Below are positions 51,917-61,336 of a stretch of 64,000 nt of DNA, in pieces; position 1 is the first letter of the stretch, and the number at the start of each line of letters is the position of its first letter. The notes beneath the pieces were generated by a model, which was given only the letters and a program-made list of their open reading frames with translations, did not search any database and had not been told where the DNA came from. Position numbers and translations under genes: made by a program. The stretch comes from Lachnospiraceae bacterium (GTDB taxonomy: Bacteria > Bacillota > Clostridia > Lachnospirales > Lachnospiraceae), in contig SVEG01000013.1 in the NCBI GenBank assembly GCA_015057505.1, positions 1 to 64,000 of the forward strand. Reading direction: 5' to 3'.

Positions 51917-52315
51917 ATGGGAATTGCATTTAACAGATTTAAGATATTCCGCAAACAGAATAATTTAACGCAGGAGGATATTGCAGAGAAGCTGGGAGTT
52001 TCCAGACAGGCGGTAGCCAAATGGGAACGCGGTGAAACACAGCCGGATGTAGAGAGTTGTATTAAACTTGCGGACTTGTACGGAGTATCGCTTGATATGC
52101 TTGTAAGGGATATAAGCGATAAGCATGAGTATGAAGGCGACGGTAAGCATATTTTCGGCTTTTCCAGACTAAATAACAAGGGACAGATTACTTTGCCTGT
52201 AAAGTGCAGGGAGGTTTTTAAACTTAAACCGGGTGACAATATCCTGGTTCTCGGTGAAGAGGAAAAGGGTATTGCGCTTGTTAATTTGGGAAGCGGTCCG
52301 GAGATTTTTGATTAA
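51917..52315 (+). CDS. transcription regulator: XRE helix-turn-helix fused to AbrB-type domain
   Basis: 132 residues. An XRE DNA-binding domain fills 5-65 (NNLTQEDIAEKLGVSRQAVA, then KWERGE). A SpoVT/AbrB swapped-hairpin domain lies at about 80-125 (NNKGQITLPVKCREVFKLKPG). Two different DNA-binding folds in one short chain is a recognised but uncommon architecture in Firmicutes. AGAGGTGA precedes the ATG. The ABC transporter genes follow after 24 bases, so this is their likely regulator, acting on the TAACATT repeats upstream. Confidence 0.9.
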   Translation: MGIAFNRFKIFRKQNNLTQEDIAEKLGVSRQAVAKWERGETQPDVESCIKLADLYGVSLDMLVRDISDKHEYEGDGKHIFGFSRLNNKGQITLPVKCREVFKLKPGDNILVLGEEEKGIALVNLGSGPEIFD

Positions 52316-52339
52316 ATTCAGTATAAGGGGCTGAGAATA

Positions 52340-53077
52340 GTGGTTGCGGTTGAAGCAAAAAATCTTACTAAAAAATATAAAACAAAAGTTGCTGTAGATG
52401 GGATAAATCTTAAAGTGGAAAGTGGCGAGTTGTTTGCGCTCCTTGGAGTGAACGGGGCAGGAAAAACAACAACCATCAGAATGCTTTCGTGTTTGTCAAC
52501 ACCGACGGCCGGTGAGGCATTTATTAATGGTCATAATTGTGCCGACGAACCTTCTACAGTAAAAGAAGAAATAGGAATATCCACTCAGGATACGGCAGTT
52601 GCTGAGAATCTTACAGTACGTGAAAATCTTGAATTTATTGCAAGGGTATATGGTTTTGATAAGGGGAAGCTTAAGTCACGCACGGACGAGATGATAAAAC
52701 TTTTTAAGATGGATGAAGTGGAAAACAGCCGTGCAAAGACTTTGTCGGGAGGATGGAAGCGTAAGCTGTCAATTGCCATGGCATTAATAAGTGAACCTAA
52801 GGTACTTTTCCTTGATGAGCCGACGCTTGGACTTGATGTGCTTGCACGCAGAGAGCTTTGGAGGGCCATAGAGGCACTTAAAGGCAAGATTACGATTATT
52901 CTTACGACGCATTACATGGAAGAGGCAGAAACACTTTCCGACAGGATTGCAATCATGATTGACGGCAAGATTGCGACATGCGGCACACTTGCCGAGATTG
53001 AGGCACTTACAGGAAAGACCGGGCTTGAGGATGCTTTTGTTGAAATTGCAGAAAGGAACGGTGAGTGTGGTGTATAA
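52340..53077 (+). CDS. ABC transporter ATP-binding protein (drug/antibiotic export type)
   Basis: 245 residues starting at GTG 52340 after AGGGG. Walker A is GVNGAGKTT (about 35-43), the signature LSGGWKRK, and Walker B LFLDEPTLGLD; a switch His lies in TTHYMEEAE. It belongs to the DrrA/CcmA-like group that powers ABC-2 exporters. The last 17 bases overlap the permease gene. The substrate is not evident. Confidence 0.94.
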   Translation: MVAVEAKNLTKKYKTKVAVDGINLKVESGELFALLGVNGAGKTTTIRMLSCLSTPTAGEAFINGHNCADEPSTVKEEIGISTQDTAVAENLTVRENLEFIARVYGFDKGKLKSRTDEMIKLFKMDEVENSRAKTLSGGWKRKLSIAMALISEPKVLFLDEPTLGLDVLARRELWRAIEALKGKITIILTTHYMEEAETLSDRIAIMIDGKIATCGTLAEIEALTGKTGLEDAFVEIAERNGECGV

Positions 53078-53840
53078 GGTAAAAGCTTTTGCGATAAGAA
53101 ACGGCAAAGAGATTTTGCGTGATCCGTTAAGTTATATTTTTTGTTTGGGTTTTCCGCTTGTAATGCTTGTTATAATGACGCTTGTTAATGAGAGTATTCC
53201 GGCAGAAGCGGGAATGACTATTTTTAGAATTGACAATCTGGCGGGTGGTATCGCAGTGTTTGGGCAGACATTTATTATGCTTTTTACGGCGATAACGGTT
53301 GCGAAGGACAGAGGCGGGGCATTTCTTGTGAGAATGTACGCCACACCGATGACTTCTATGGATTTTGTGCTTGGGTATATGTTCCCAATGCTTATTATTG
53401 CGATTGCGCAGAACATTATTACTTATGTGGCATCGCTTGTTATAGCGTTGGTTGTAGGCGTTGAGTTAAGTCTTCCGGGACTATTACTTTCTGTGGTTGC
53501 TTTGCTTCCGTCGGCAGTCATGTTTATTGGTTTCGGATTGCTTTTCGGAACTTTGTTTAATGAAAAGGCGGCACCGGGACTTTGTTCGATTATTATTTCG
53601 CTTGGATCGTTCCTTGGCGCGATATGGTTTGACGCGGAGAGCACAGGAGGAGTGCTTCTTAAGATTTGTAAATGTCTGCCGTTTTATTACTGTACGAAGT
53701 CGGCGAGAATGTCGATGGCACTGGAGCTTGGGTTTGAAAAACTGTGGTTGCCGGTTATTGTGGTAGCGGCGTGTGCGGTGGTTGTGGCTACGGTATCGGC
53801 GGTAGTGTTTAGAGCGAAGATGAAGGCGGACTTAAGCTGA
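53061..53840 (+). CDS. ABC-2 type permease
   Basis: 259 residues from GTG 53061, which follows GAAAGGAAC; the frame is open back to 52959 only through overlap with the ATPase gene. About six membrane segments are seen (for example FCLGFPLVMLVIMTLV and a MFIGFGLLFGTLF stretch), the ABC-2 permease pattern. With the preceding ATPase it forms a two-gene exporter under the XRE-AbrB regulator. Its stop (53838-53840) is 3 bases before a large palindrome. Confidence 0.92.
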   Translation: MSVVYKVKAFAIRNGKEILRDPLSYIFCLGFPLVMLVIMTLVNESIPAEAGMTIFRIDNLAGGIAVFGQTFIMLFTAITVAKDRGGAFLVRMYATPMTSMDFVLGYMFPMLIIAIAQNIITYVASLVIALVVGVELSLPGLLLSVVALLPSAVMFIGFGLLFGTLFNEKAAPGLCSIIISLGSFLGAIWFDAESTGGVLLKICKCLPFYYCTKSARMSMALELGFEKLWLPVIVVAACAVVVATVSAVVFRAKMKADLS

Positions 53841-53843
53841 CAG

Positions 53844-54029
53844 AATCGTTCAGAGCCAACACCTCGAAAACCTGGCGGTTTTCTCGTTGTGGCGTATCCG
53901 CCAAATAGAATAAAAGGAGCGTGTGATTAAGTGCAAGCACTTATCGCACGCTCTTTCATTCTTCTATGGGAAACTTTGTTTCCAAAAAGTTTGCTGTGCA
54001 AACTCTTTAAACCTTGGCTCTGAACGATT
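53844..54029. repeat. 186-bp composite palindrome between convergent genes
   Basis: A perfect 16-bp inverted repeat (53844-53859 and 54014-54029) encloses several nested hairpins: CGAAAACC/GGTTTTCTCG near 53865, GGCG/CCGCC near 53893, a long GAGCGTGTG...CGCACGCTC stem near 53916-53952 followed by TTTC, GGAAAC/GTTTCC near 53968, and AGTTTGC/GCAAACT near 53989. It fills the whole space between the permease and ychF stops, and its right arm enters the ychF stop codon. At least the middle stem can act as a bidirectional terminator; the flanking arms are unexplained. Confidence 0.85.
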
Positions 54030-55125
54030 ACACATTAAATCTAAACAAAATTACATCGCCGTCTTTTACAACGTATTCTTTTCCTTCAAGACCAACAAGT
54101 CCTTTGTCTTTTGCGGCGGAATAGGAGCCGCAGTCTAATAAATCCTGATAGTTAACAACCTCGGCACGAATGAAACCACGCTCGAAATCGCTGTGGATTT
54201 TACCTGCTGCCTGGGGAGCCTTAGTGCCTCTTGTGATTGTCCATGCACGTGTTTCCTGCTTGCCGGCTGTTAAGTAGCTGATAAGACCGAGTAAGTGGTA
54301 GCTTGCACGGATAAGCTTCTCAAGACCTGATTCTTTAAGACCCAAATCCTCAAGGAACATAGCTTTCTCGTCATCATCGAGTTCTGCAATTTCCTGCTCA
54401 ATCTGTGCACAGATAACAAATACTTCACTGTTGCCTTCTGCGGCATATTCGCGAACCTTGGCAACATGTGCATTACCTGCCGCATCATCAGCAAGGTCAT
54501 CCTCGCATACATTGGCAGCATAGATAACAGGCTTGTATGTGAGAAGATTATAGGAATCAAGCCATGCCTGTTCGTCTTCATCATCTGTCTCAAAGCCTTT
54601 GGCGAGCTTGCCATCTTCAAGGTGAGCTTTGAGTCTCTCAAGTAATGCAAGTTCTTTGGCAAGAGCCTTATCATTCTTTGCACCCTTTGAGGTCTTTGCA
54701 ATTCTTCTTTCCAAAATCTCAACGTCTGAGAAAATGAGCTCAAGATTGATTGTCTCGATATCACGGAGCGGATTGATGCTTCCGTCAACATGAATAATAT
54801 TGGTGTCTTCAAAACAACGCACAACGTGTACGATGGCGTCAACCTCACGGATGTGGGAGAGGAACTGGTTGCCGAGACCTTCGCCCTTGGATGCGCCCTT
54901 TACAAGGCCTGCAATATCAACAAACTCGATTACTGCGGGAGTGATTTTGTCAGAGTCGTATAAATCTGCAAGAAGCTTTAAACGTGCATCCGGCACTGTA
55001 ACGATACCTACGTTGGGGTCTATTGTACAAAACGGATAGTTGGCGGATTCTGCACCTGCTTTTGTAAGTGAATTGAAAAGTGTGCTTTTCCCGACATTGG
55101 GTAAACCTACGATACCTAATTTCAT
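54028..55125 (-). CDS. ychF: redox-regulated ATPase YchF (Obg family)
   Basis: 365 residues. P-loop GLPNVGKST is at 6-14, then [31 protein letters not shown] (G3 region) and a C-terminal TGS domain ending in [10 protein letters not shown]. YchF differs from other Obg proteins in preferring ATP; it binds ribosomes and responds to oxidative stress. TTCCTTCCTTA on the + strand gives AAGGAAGGAA before the ATG. It points against the ABC genes. Confidence 0.97.
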   Translation of the reverse strand: MKLGIVGLPNVGKSTLFNSLTKAGAESANYPFCTIDPNVGIVTVPDARLKLLADLYDSDKITPAVIEFVDIAGLVKGASKGEGLGNQFLSHIREVDAIVHVVRCFEDTNIIHVDGSINPLRDIETINLELIFSDVEILERRIAKTSKGAKNDKALAKELALLERLKAHLEDGKLAKGFETDDEDEQAWLDSYNLLTYKPVIYAANVCEDDLADDAAGNAHVAKVREYAAEGNSEVFVICAQIEQEIAELDDDEKAMFLEDLGLKESGLEKLIRASYHLLGLISYLTAGKQETRAWTITRGTKAPQAAGKIHSDFERGFIRAEVVNYQDLLDCGSYSAAKDKGLVGLEGKEYVVKDGDVILFRFNV

Positions 55126-55202
55126 TGTATTTTCCTTCCTTATGTGTTCTTTAATTTGTCTAAGTAATTGTCTGTGGGTTATATGCCCGAACTCATTTTA
55201 AC

Positions 55203-55231
55203 ATTCTAGCATATTTTATCGCAAGTCACAA
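55203..55231 (-). promoter_or_regulatory. ychF promoter
   Basis: Minus strand: TTGTGA (55231-55226), 17-base spacer, TAGAAT (55208-55203). Confidence 0.65.
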
Positions 55232-55302
55232 GCTAAAAAATACCCGGAAATATTATAGTTCTTAATACCTAAAAGAAAAATACCAAAACATGAAAATAAA
55301 GC

Positions 55303-55331
55303 TTGTTTTTTTATATGAAATGCTGTAATAT
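55303..55331 (+). promoter_or_regulatory. promoter of the division cluster (Pmra)
   Basis: TTGTTT (55303-55308), 17-base spacer, TAATAT (55326-55331). Transcription would begin near 55338, just before the AAGTGG boxes. A TATACT at 55331-55336 is an alternative -10. Confidence 0.6.
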
Positions 55332-55339
55332 ATACTTAT

Positions 55340-55375
55340 AAGTGGGTCAAAGTGGAGAAAAGTGGATTGAAGTGG
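55340..55375 (+). promoter_or_regulatory. MraZ operator: four AAGTGG boxes spaced 10 bp
   Basis: AAGTGG begins at 55340, 55350, 55360 and 55370, exactly 10 bases apart; a fifth copy lies at 55411. MraZ is known to bind GTGG-type direct repeats with one-turn spacing in front of mraZ and to repress the cluster. Position and spacing match. Confidence 0.88.
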
Positions 55376-55468
55376 TGAAATTCATACCGAAACACACAGC
55401 TTTTTCACTAAAGTGGCTCATGTAGACAAAAGAAGAGAAATGGTAGTTCGGTTAGGCAGGTGTTTTAT

Positions 55469-55912
55469 ATGTTGATGGGTGAATTCAATCATACGATCGA
55501 CGTTAAAGGCAGACTGATAGTTCCGGCCAAGTTAAGAGATGCGCTTGGAGATGAATTTGTTGTAACAAAGGGACTTGATGGATGCTTATTTGCATATCCG
55601 AATGAAGAGTGGAAGAACTTTGAGGAGAAGCTCGGAGCATTGCCACTTACCAATATGAATGCACGAAAGTTCGCCAGATTTTTCCTCGCGGGAGCTACTA
55701 CCTGTGAAGTGGACAAGCAGGGACGTATACTTTTGCCGGCGGTTTTAAGAGAGTTTGCAGGCCTTGACAAGGAAGTTGTTCTTGTCGGTGTTTCCAGACG
55801 TGTTGAAATCTGGAGCAAGGATAAGTGGATTGAAGTAAGCGAAGCTAATGAGGCAGACAACAATATGGAAGATATCGCAGAGAATATGTCACAGATGGGA
55901 CTCGGAATTTAA
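55469..55912 (+). CDS. mraZ: transcriptional regulator MraZ
   Basis: 147 residues from ATG 55469, 8 bases after GGCAGG; GTG 55460 is less suitable. Two SpoVT-AbrB-like halves each carry a D-x-K-G-R-(I/L) turn: [19 protein letters not shown] and [20 protein letters not shown]. MraZ forms rings that bind the repeats upstream and regulate the division and wall cluster, including itself. The leader of about 130 bases holds its operator. It is the first gene of the dcw cluster. Confidence 0.96.
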   Translation: MLMGEFNHTIDVKGRLIVPAKLRDALGDEFVVTKGLDGCLFAYPNEEWKNFEEKLGALPLTNMNARKFARFFLAGATTCEVDKQGRILLPAVLREFAGLDKEVVLVGVSRRVEIWSKDKWIEVSEANEADNNMEDIAENMSQMGLGI

Positions 55913-55949
55913 GACATGTGAAGCATTTTAATCGCTAAGAGGTGGCAGG

Positions 55950-56888
55950 ATGGCATTTGAACACAAATCCGTATTATTGCAGGAATGTATAGACGGACTA
56001 AAGATAAAAGCAGACGGAATATATGTTGACGGAACCTTGGGTGGTGCAGGTCACTCATATGAGATTTGCAAGAACCTTGGTGAAAACGGAAGACTTATCG
56101 GAATTGATCAGGATGCCGATGCGATTGTGGCAGCTACGGAGAGACTTTCTGTTTTTTCAGACAAGGTAACTGTTGTAAGAAGTAATTATTGCAGGATACG
56201 ACAGGTTATGAATGAGTTAAACATCTCCGGGGTCGATGGAATTTTACTTGACCTCGGGGTTTCCTCCTATCAGCTTGATACGGCTGAGAGAGGTTTTACT
56301 TACAGGGAACCGGATGCACCGCTTGACATGAGAATGGACGTAAGGCAGGAACTTACGGCAAGAGATATAGTTAATGAATATAGTGAAATGGAATTGTATC
56401 GGATTATTCGTGATTACGGGGAAGACAAATTTGCCAAGAACATTGCAAAGCACATCGTAAAAGCAAGACAAGAACATCCGATAGAGACGGCAGGAGAGCT
56501 TGTGGAGCTTATAAGGAATGCCATACCGGCAAAGGTGAGAGCTACGGGCGGACATCCTGCGAAGAGAACTTTTCAGGCAATACGTATTGAATGCAACAAG
56601 GAACTTGAGGTTCTTAAAGAGTCGCTGGATGACATGATTGATTTGCTTAATCCGGGCGGAAGATTATGTATTATTACATTTCATTCACTTGAAGACAGAA
56701 TTGTTAAGGTACATTTTAAGCAAAGTGAGAACCCTTGCATATGTCCGCCGGACTTTCCGGTATGTGTATGCGGCAAGCAACCCAAGGGACATAATGTTAC
56801 AAGGAAACCTGTTTTACCGAGTGATGAAGAACTTGAATTTAACAAAAGATCTCAGAGTGCCAAATTAAGAATTTTTGAAAAGGCATAA
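55950..56888 (+). CDS. rsmH: 16S rRNA (cytosine1402-N4)-methyltransferase
   Basis: 312 residues. The family opening [15 protein letters not shown] is followed by the SAM site [51 protein letters not shown] and a C-terminal RRSQSAKLR-like end ([14 protein letters not shown]) complete the match. It methylates C1402 in the ribosomal P site with RsmI. AAGAGGTGG lies before the ATG. It follows mraZ as in nearly all dcw clusters. Confidence 0.97.
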   Translation: MAFEHKSVLLQECIDGLKIKADGIYVDGTLGGAGHSYEICKNLGENGRLIGIDQDADAIVAATERLSVFSDKVTVVRSNYCRIRQVMNELNISGVDGILLDLGVSSYQLDTAERGFTYREPDAPLDMRMDVRQELTARDIVNEYSEMELYRIIRDYGEDKFAKNIAKHIVKARQEHPIETAGELVELIRNAIPAKVRATGGHPAKRTFQAIRIECNKELEVLKESLDDMIDLLNPGGRLCIITFHSLEDRIVKVHFKQSENPCICPPDFPVCVCGKQPKGHNVTRKPVLPSDEELEFNKRSQSAKLRIFEKA

Positions 56889-56928
56889 ATGATATAACAA
56901 AAAGGATTTTGGAAAGAGGTGATATGTG

Positions 56929-57447
56929 ATGGCGAATAACTATAAGTATGATTTGCGCCAAATCACATATATTGACGGCAATACAGTACGCAAGGAAGCG
57001 GTTTTTGCACCGCCGTCACAGCAACCGTTTACGGAAGAAAAACGAAAGATTAACAAAAGAATAGCAGTTAATAAGGAACCGGCAAGAATAAGTTGGATAT
57101 CGATGGTAGGAATTCTTGTTGCGGCAGCGATTACACTTGTTTTGTGTATTGATTATGTTCAGTTACATACTGATATCAGAGTAAGACTTGAGAATATTAA
57201 TGAGATGGAAGCAGAACTTAACGCTCTTATTTCCGAGAACAGGGCTCTTGAGAATCAGGTGAGTAGCTACATAGATCTTGATTATGTATATGATGTTGCT
57301 ACAAATGAACTCGGAATGCAGTATCCGAAGAGTGACCAGATTGTATATTACGAGGACGTTAATTCTGAATATGTAAGACAGTACGGTTCAATTTCATCAG
57401 CAGAAGAAGAAGAAGAATACAGTATCTACGCGTATTTTGGTAAATAG
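56929..57447 (+). CDS. ftsL: FtsL/DivIC-like septum protein
   Basis: 172 residues; ATG 56929 follows AGAGGTGAT better than GTG 56926. A cytoplasmic N-terminus of about 55 residues, one membrane segment (about 60-82) and a short coiled coil (EMEAELNALISENRALENQV) give the FtsL topology. DVATNELGMQYP is a typical FtsL/DivIC end motif. It is a bitopic division protein that links FtsQ/DivIB to FtsW-FtsI. Sequence is poorly conserved, so topology and position between rsmH and a penicillin-binding protein carry the call. The tail is strongly acidic. Confidence 0.88.
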   Translation: MANNYKYDLRQITYIDGNTVRKEAVFAPPSQQPFTEEKRKINKRIAVNKEPARISWISMVGILVAAAITLVLCIDYVQLHTDIRVRLENINEMEAELNALISENRALENQVSSYIDLDYVYDVATNELGMQYPKSDQIVYYEDVNSEYVRQYGSISSAEEEEEYSIYAYFGK

Positions 57448-57470
57448 GCGTATGCAGGCCGGGGGTACAT

Positions 57471-59477
57471 ATGGACACAAGCCGCGATAAAAAATTAAAG
57501 AAAATCACAAGAAAAATGCAGACAAAGCTGGTAATATTATTTTTAATAATAGTACTGGCTTTGGTTGGGTTATGCGGACGTTTGACATATATTAACATGA
57601 CAAACGGTGCACAGTACAGTAAGCAGATTTTGTCACAGCAACAATATGAAACAAAGACGATACCGTATCAGCGAGGAGATATTGTTGATAGGAACGGTAT
57701 AGTACTTGCGACAAGCATTAAAGTGTATAATCTTATTCTTGATCCGAAGATTATGCGTTCGGATAGCGGAAAGTATCTTGAACCTACGATAAGTGCACTT
57801 TGTAATTGTTTCGGGTATGACGAGAGCGAGATACGAAGAATTGTTTCAGAAAATAGTAACAGCAGTTATTACCGTTACGAAAAAGGACTTACACTTTCTG
57901 AAATAGAAGATTTTTTAAGACTTTCGGAAGGAGAGGTTAAGCCGGCACCGTTATGGTTTACCAATGCTGATGGTGTGGCATACTCTTATCATAACATTCA
58001 GGGTGTGTGGTTTGAGGAAGAATATCAGCGAATATATCCTTATAACAGTCTTGCGTGCGATATTATAGGCTTTACTAATTCCGGTAATGTGGGAACATGG
58101 GGGATAGAGGAATATTATAACGCAACATTAAATGGGAAGGATGGAAGAAAATACGGTTATCTTAATGCAGACAGTGACATAGAAAGTGTCGTACAGCCTG
58201 CTGTTGACGGTAATACAATAGTATCTACGATTGATACCAATATTCAACGAATCGTAGAAGCGAAGATTCAGGAGTTTCAAGATACAACAGGAAGTGCAAA
58301 TACTGCGGTTGTTGTAATGAATCCTAATAACGGTGAAATATATGCAATGGCAAGTTATCCTTTCTATAATCTTAATAATCCACGTGATTTAAGTGCATTT
58401 TTTACAGAAGAAGAAATTGAGGGCATGACGGATGAAGACAAGCTTAAGTTTTATTATTCATTGTGGCGTAATTATTGTATAAGTGATACTTATGAGCCTG
58501 GTTCGACTGCTAAGATTTTTACGGTTGCGGCAGCTCTTGAAGAAAATATCGCCAATATGAACAAAACTTTTGTTTGTAAAGGTAAGCTTCATGTCGGTGG
58601 TTGGGATATTAACTGTCATAAAAAATATGGGCATAATAAGTTAACTTTAAAAGAAAGTGTTGCTTATTCATGTAATGTTGCCATGATGGAGCTTGCAGCG
58701 CAGACCGGTGCGGATACATTTGTTAAGTATCAGGAAAATTTCGGAGTCGGAAGACTTACGGGAATTGATCTTCCGGGTGAAGCATCTGCAGAAGGTCTTT
58801 ATTATAAAGCAGAAGACATGAAGGCATCGGATCTTGCAACAAGTTCTTTTGGTCAGAACTACAATGTGACGATGATTCAGATGGTGGCCGCATATTCTTC
58901 AGTAATTAACGGAGGCTATTATTATGAGCCGCATGTTGTAAAGAAGATTGCCAATTCAGACGGTAATACTGTTAAAGAGATTGAACCGATTCTTGTAAAG
59001 CAGACTATAAGTAATGTGACGTCAGAACTTCTTGTGGACAGCCTTGAGAGTGTTGTTACTGATGGGACGGGTAGGAATGCTGCGATTGCGGGATATTCAA
59101 TAGGTGGAAAAACAGGTACCGCAGAGAAGGCACTAAAAGATAAAGAGAACTATCTTGTTTCATTCATAGGATTTTCGCCTGTTGAAAATCCTGAGGTTCT
59201 TATTTATGTAATAGTTGATGAACCCAATGTTGAAAAACAGTCTAACAGCTCTTATGCTTCCGGACTTGCAAGAGATATCCTTGAAGAAATTCTACCGAGT
59301 CTTAATGTGCATTCTACACTTGAGGATATCGAGCCGGAGCCTGAACCCGAGACACCTTCGGAGCCTGAAAGTACACCGACTGAAGAATCTACGGAGCCTC
59401 AGTTTCCTAATCCCAGCTATTCAGAAGAATGGGAGGAGCCTATAGTACAGGCTCCTATAGAAGAATCATCAACATGA
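57471..59477 (+). CDS. penicillin-binding protein, class B transpeptidase (FtsI/PBP2B-like)
   Basis: 668 residues. A basic tip and membrane anchor (about 17-42) precede the class B pedestal domain and a transpeptidase domain with S345-T-A-K, YSCN and K547-T-G. It cross-links septal peptidoglycan. The last 60 residues are an acidic Pro/Glu/Ser/Thr tail (EPEPEPETPSEPEST) instead of PASTA domains. GGGGGT stands before the ATG. As the first of two transpeptidases after ftsL, it is the better candidate for the vegetative FtsI/PbpB. Confidence 0.93.
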   Translation: MDTSRDKKLKKITRKMQTKLVILFLIIVLALVGLCGRLTYINMTNGAQYSKQILSQQQYETKTIPYQRGDIVDRNGIVLATSIKVYNLILDPKIMRSDSGKYLEPTISALCNCFGYDESEIRRIVSENSNSSYYRYEKGLTLSEIEDFLRLSEGEVKPAPLWFTNADGVAYSYHNIQGVWFEEEYQRIYPYNSLACDIIGFTNSGNVGTWGIEEYYNATLNGKDGRKYGYLNADSDIESVVQPAVDGNTIVSTIDTNIQRIVEAKIQEFQDTTGSANTAVVVMNPNNGEIYAMASYPFYNLNNPRDLSAFFTEEEIEGMTDEDKLKFYYSLWRNYCISDTYEPGSTAKIFTVAAALEENIANMNKTFVCKGKLHVGGWDINCHKKYGHNKLTLKESVAYSCNVAMMELAAQTGADTFVKYQENFGVGRLTGIDLPGEASAEGLYYKAEDMKASDLATSSFGQNYNVTMIQMVAAYSSVINGGYYYEPHVVKKIANSDGNTVKEIEPILVKQTISNVTSELLVDSLESVVTDGTGRNAAIAGYSIGGKTGTAEKALKDKENYLVSFIGFSPVENPEVLIYVIVDEPNVEKQSNSSYASGLARDILEEILPSLNVHSTLEDIEPEPEPETPSEPESTPTEESTEPQFPNPSYSEEWEEPIVQAPIEESST

Positions 59478-59519
59478 TTTGTTTTCATATCCTGACATTA
59501 ACTGTAATAAATTATATTA

Positions 59520-61280
59520 ATGAGTTTTTCGGCAGGGAATATGAAATATCAGCTTACCAGAAATAGAAGAAAAATTATTATATTTTGTGCATTTGTAATG
59601 CTTACGGGAATAATGCTTTGCATAAGAGTCGGATATTTAATGATTTTTAGAGCAGAGCATTATTCTGCGCTTGCAAAAGAACAACAGGAACGTGAGCGTT
59701 CCATAAAGGCTGCAAGAGGCATGATACTTGATGTAAACGGTAATATAATTGCTACTAATAAGACGGTATGCACAATCTCTGTAATTCATAATCAGATAGA
59801 AGATGAAGAGACGGTAATAAAGGTATTGTCCGAAGAGTTGGGTATGGACGAAGATACGGTGCGTAAACGTGTTAAAAAGGTCAGTGCAATGGAAAAAATC
59901 AAGTCAAATGTGGATAAAACCATCGGTGACAAGATTAGAGGTTATGACCTTGCGGGTGTTAAGGTTGATGAAGATTATAAACGTTTTTATCCGTATAATG
60001 AACTTGCATCTACGGTAATCGGGTTTACGGGCAGTGACAACCAGGGGATTATCGGGCTTGAGGTAAAATATGAATCATGGCTTAAAGGAATAAACGGAAA
60101 AATCCTTACTCTTACGGATGCAAGAGGAATTGAACTTGAGAATGCGGCGGAGACGAGAGTAGATCCTGTTTCAGGCAATAATCTCCGAATCAGCATGGAT
60201 ATAAATATACAGATGTATGCAGGGCAACTTGCAGAGAAAGTAATGGAACAAAAGCAGGCAAACAGAGTATCCATAATAGTAATGAATCCGCAAAACGGAG
60301 AAATTATGGCTATGGCAAATGTGCCGGAGTTTGATCTTAACAATCCTTATACATTAAATTACGAGGTTACAACCTCGCTTACAACAGAAGAAAAGCAGAA
60401 TTTATTAAATCAAATGTGGAGAAACGAAGCGATTAATGATACTTATGAGCCGGGCTCCACATTTAAAATTATAACGATGTCTGCTGGTCTTGAAGAAGGT
60501 GTTGTTTCACTGAATGATACGTTTTCATGTCCGGGATTCCGCATTGTGGAAGACAGACGGATTAAGTGCCATAAGGTTATAGGACACGGCGGTGAAACTT
60601 TTCTTGAGGGCGCAAAGGTTTCCTGCAATCCTGTATTTATTGATGTTGGATTGAGGCTTGGTATAGATAATTATTATAAGTATTTTAAGCAGTTTGGTCT
60701 GTTGACTAAAACAGGAATCGATTTGCCGGGTGAAGCGGCAACAATTATGCATAAAAAAGAAAACATGGGGCTTGTGGAGCTTGCAACGGTTTCTTTTGGG
60801 CAATCTTTTCAGATAACACCGATTCAGCTTTTGACAACAATAAGCTCGCTTATAAACGGAGGAAACAGGGTGACACCACATTTTGGGCTTGATGTTCTTA
60901 GTCCGGACGGAGAGGTTATAAATACATTTGAGTATAAGACAACATCGGGAATTGTTTCGGAAGAGACTTCTGAGACCGTTAGATATATTTTGGAACAGGT
61001 TGTTGAGAGCGGAAGCGGTAAAAACGCATATATAGAGGGGTACAGCATAGGCGGGAAGACAGCAACCTCCGAAAAACTGCCAAGAAGTCTTAATAAGTAT
61101 ATTTCTTCGTTTGTGGCTTTTGCCCCGGCAGATGATCCTCAGGTTATAGCGATGGTAATAATTGATGAGCCGGAGGGAACTTATTACGGAGGTACGATTG
61201 CCGCACCCGTAATAAAGGAACTTTACGAAAATATATTACCATATCTTGAAATTCCGACCGATTATGCGGAAAGTGATTGA
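59520..61280 (+). CDS. second class B penicillin-binding protein (SpoVD-like?)
   Basis: 586 residues. A membrane anchor (about 20-40), pedestal domain and transpeptidase with S313-T-F-K316 and VSCN are seen. The third active-site box reads K513-T-A rather than K-T-G. There is no PASTA domain. It could be the SpoVD-type spore cortex enzyme or a second division enzyme. The start is unsettled: ATG 59520 has no visible ribosome site, and ATG 59541 has GGCAGGG close by. It lies 42 bases after the first penicillin-binding protein. Confidence 0.9.
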   Translation: MSFSAGNMKYQLTRNRRKIIIFCAFVMLTGIMLCIRVGYLMIFRAEHYSALAKEQQERERSIKAARGMILDVNGNIIATNKTVCTISVIHNQIEDEETVIKVLSEELGMDEDTVRKRVKKVSAMEKIKSNVDKTIGDKIRGYDLAGVKVDEDYKRFYPYNELASTVIGFTGSDNQGIIGLEVKYESWLKGINGKILTLTDARGIELENAAETRVDPVSGNNLRISMDINIQMYAGQLAEKVMEQKQANRVSIIVMNPQNGEIMAMANVPEFDLNNPYTLNYEVTTSLTTEEKQNLLNQMWRNEAINDTYEPGSTFKIITMSAGLEEGVVSLNDTFSCPGFRIVEDRRIKCHKVIGHGGETFLEGAKVSCNPVFIDVGLRLGIDNYYKYFKQFGLLTKTGIDLPGEAATIMHKKENMGLVELATVSFGQSFQITPIQLLTTISSLINGGNRVTPHFGLDVLSPDGEVINTFEYKTTSGIVSEETSETVRYILEQVVESGSGKNAYIEGYSIGGKTATSEKLPRSLNKYISSFVAFAPADDPQVIAMVIIDEPEGTYYGGTIAAPVIKELYENILPYLEIPTDYAESD

Positions 61281-61336
61281 TTATTCGCTTAAAACGAATT
61301 ATACTAAAATGCAAATGAAACTTTTGAGGTGGAAAG

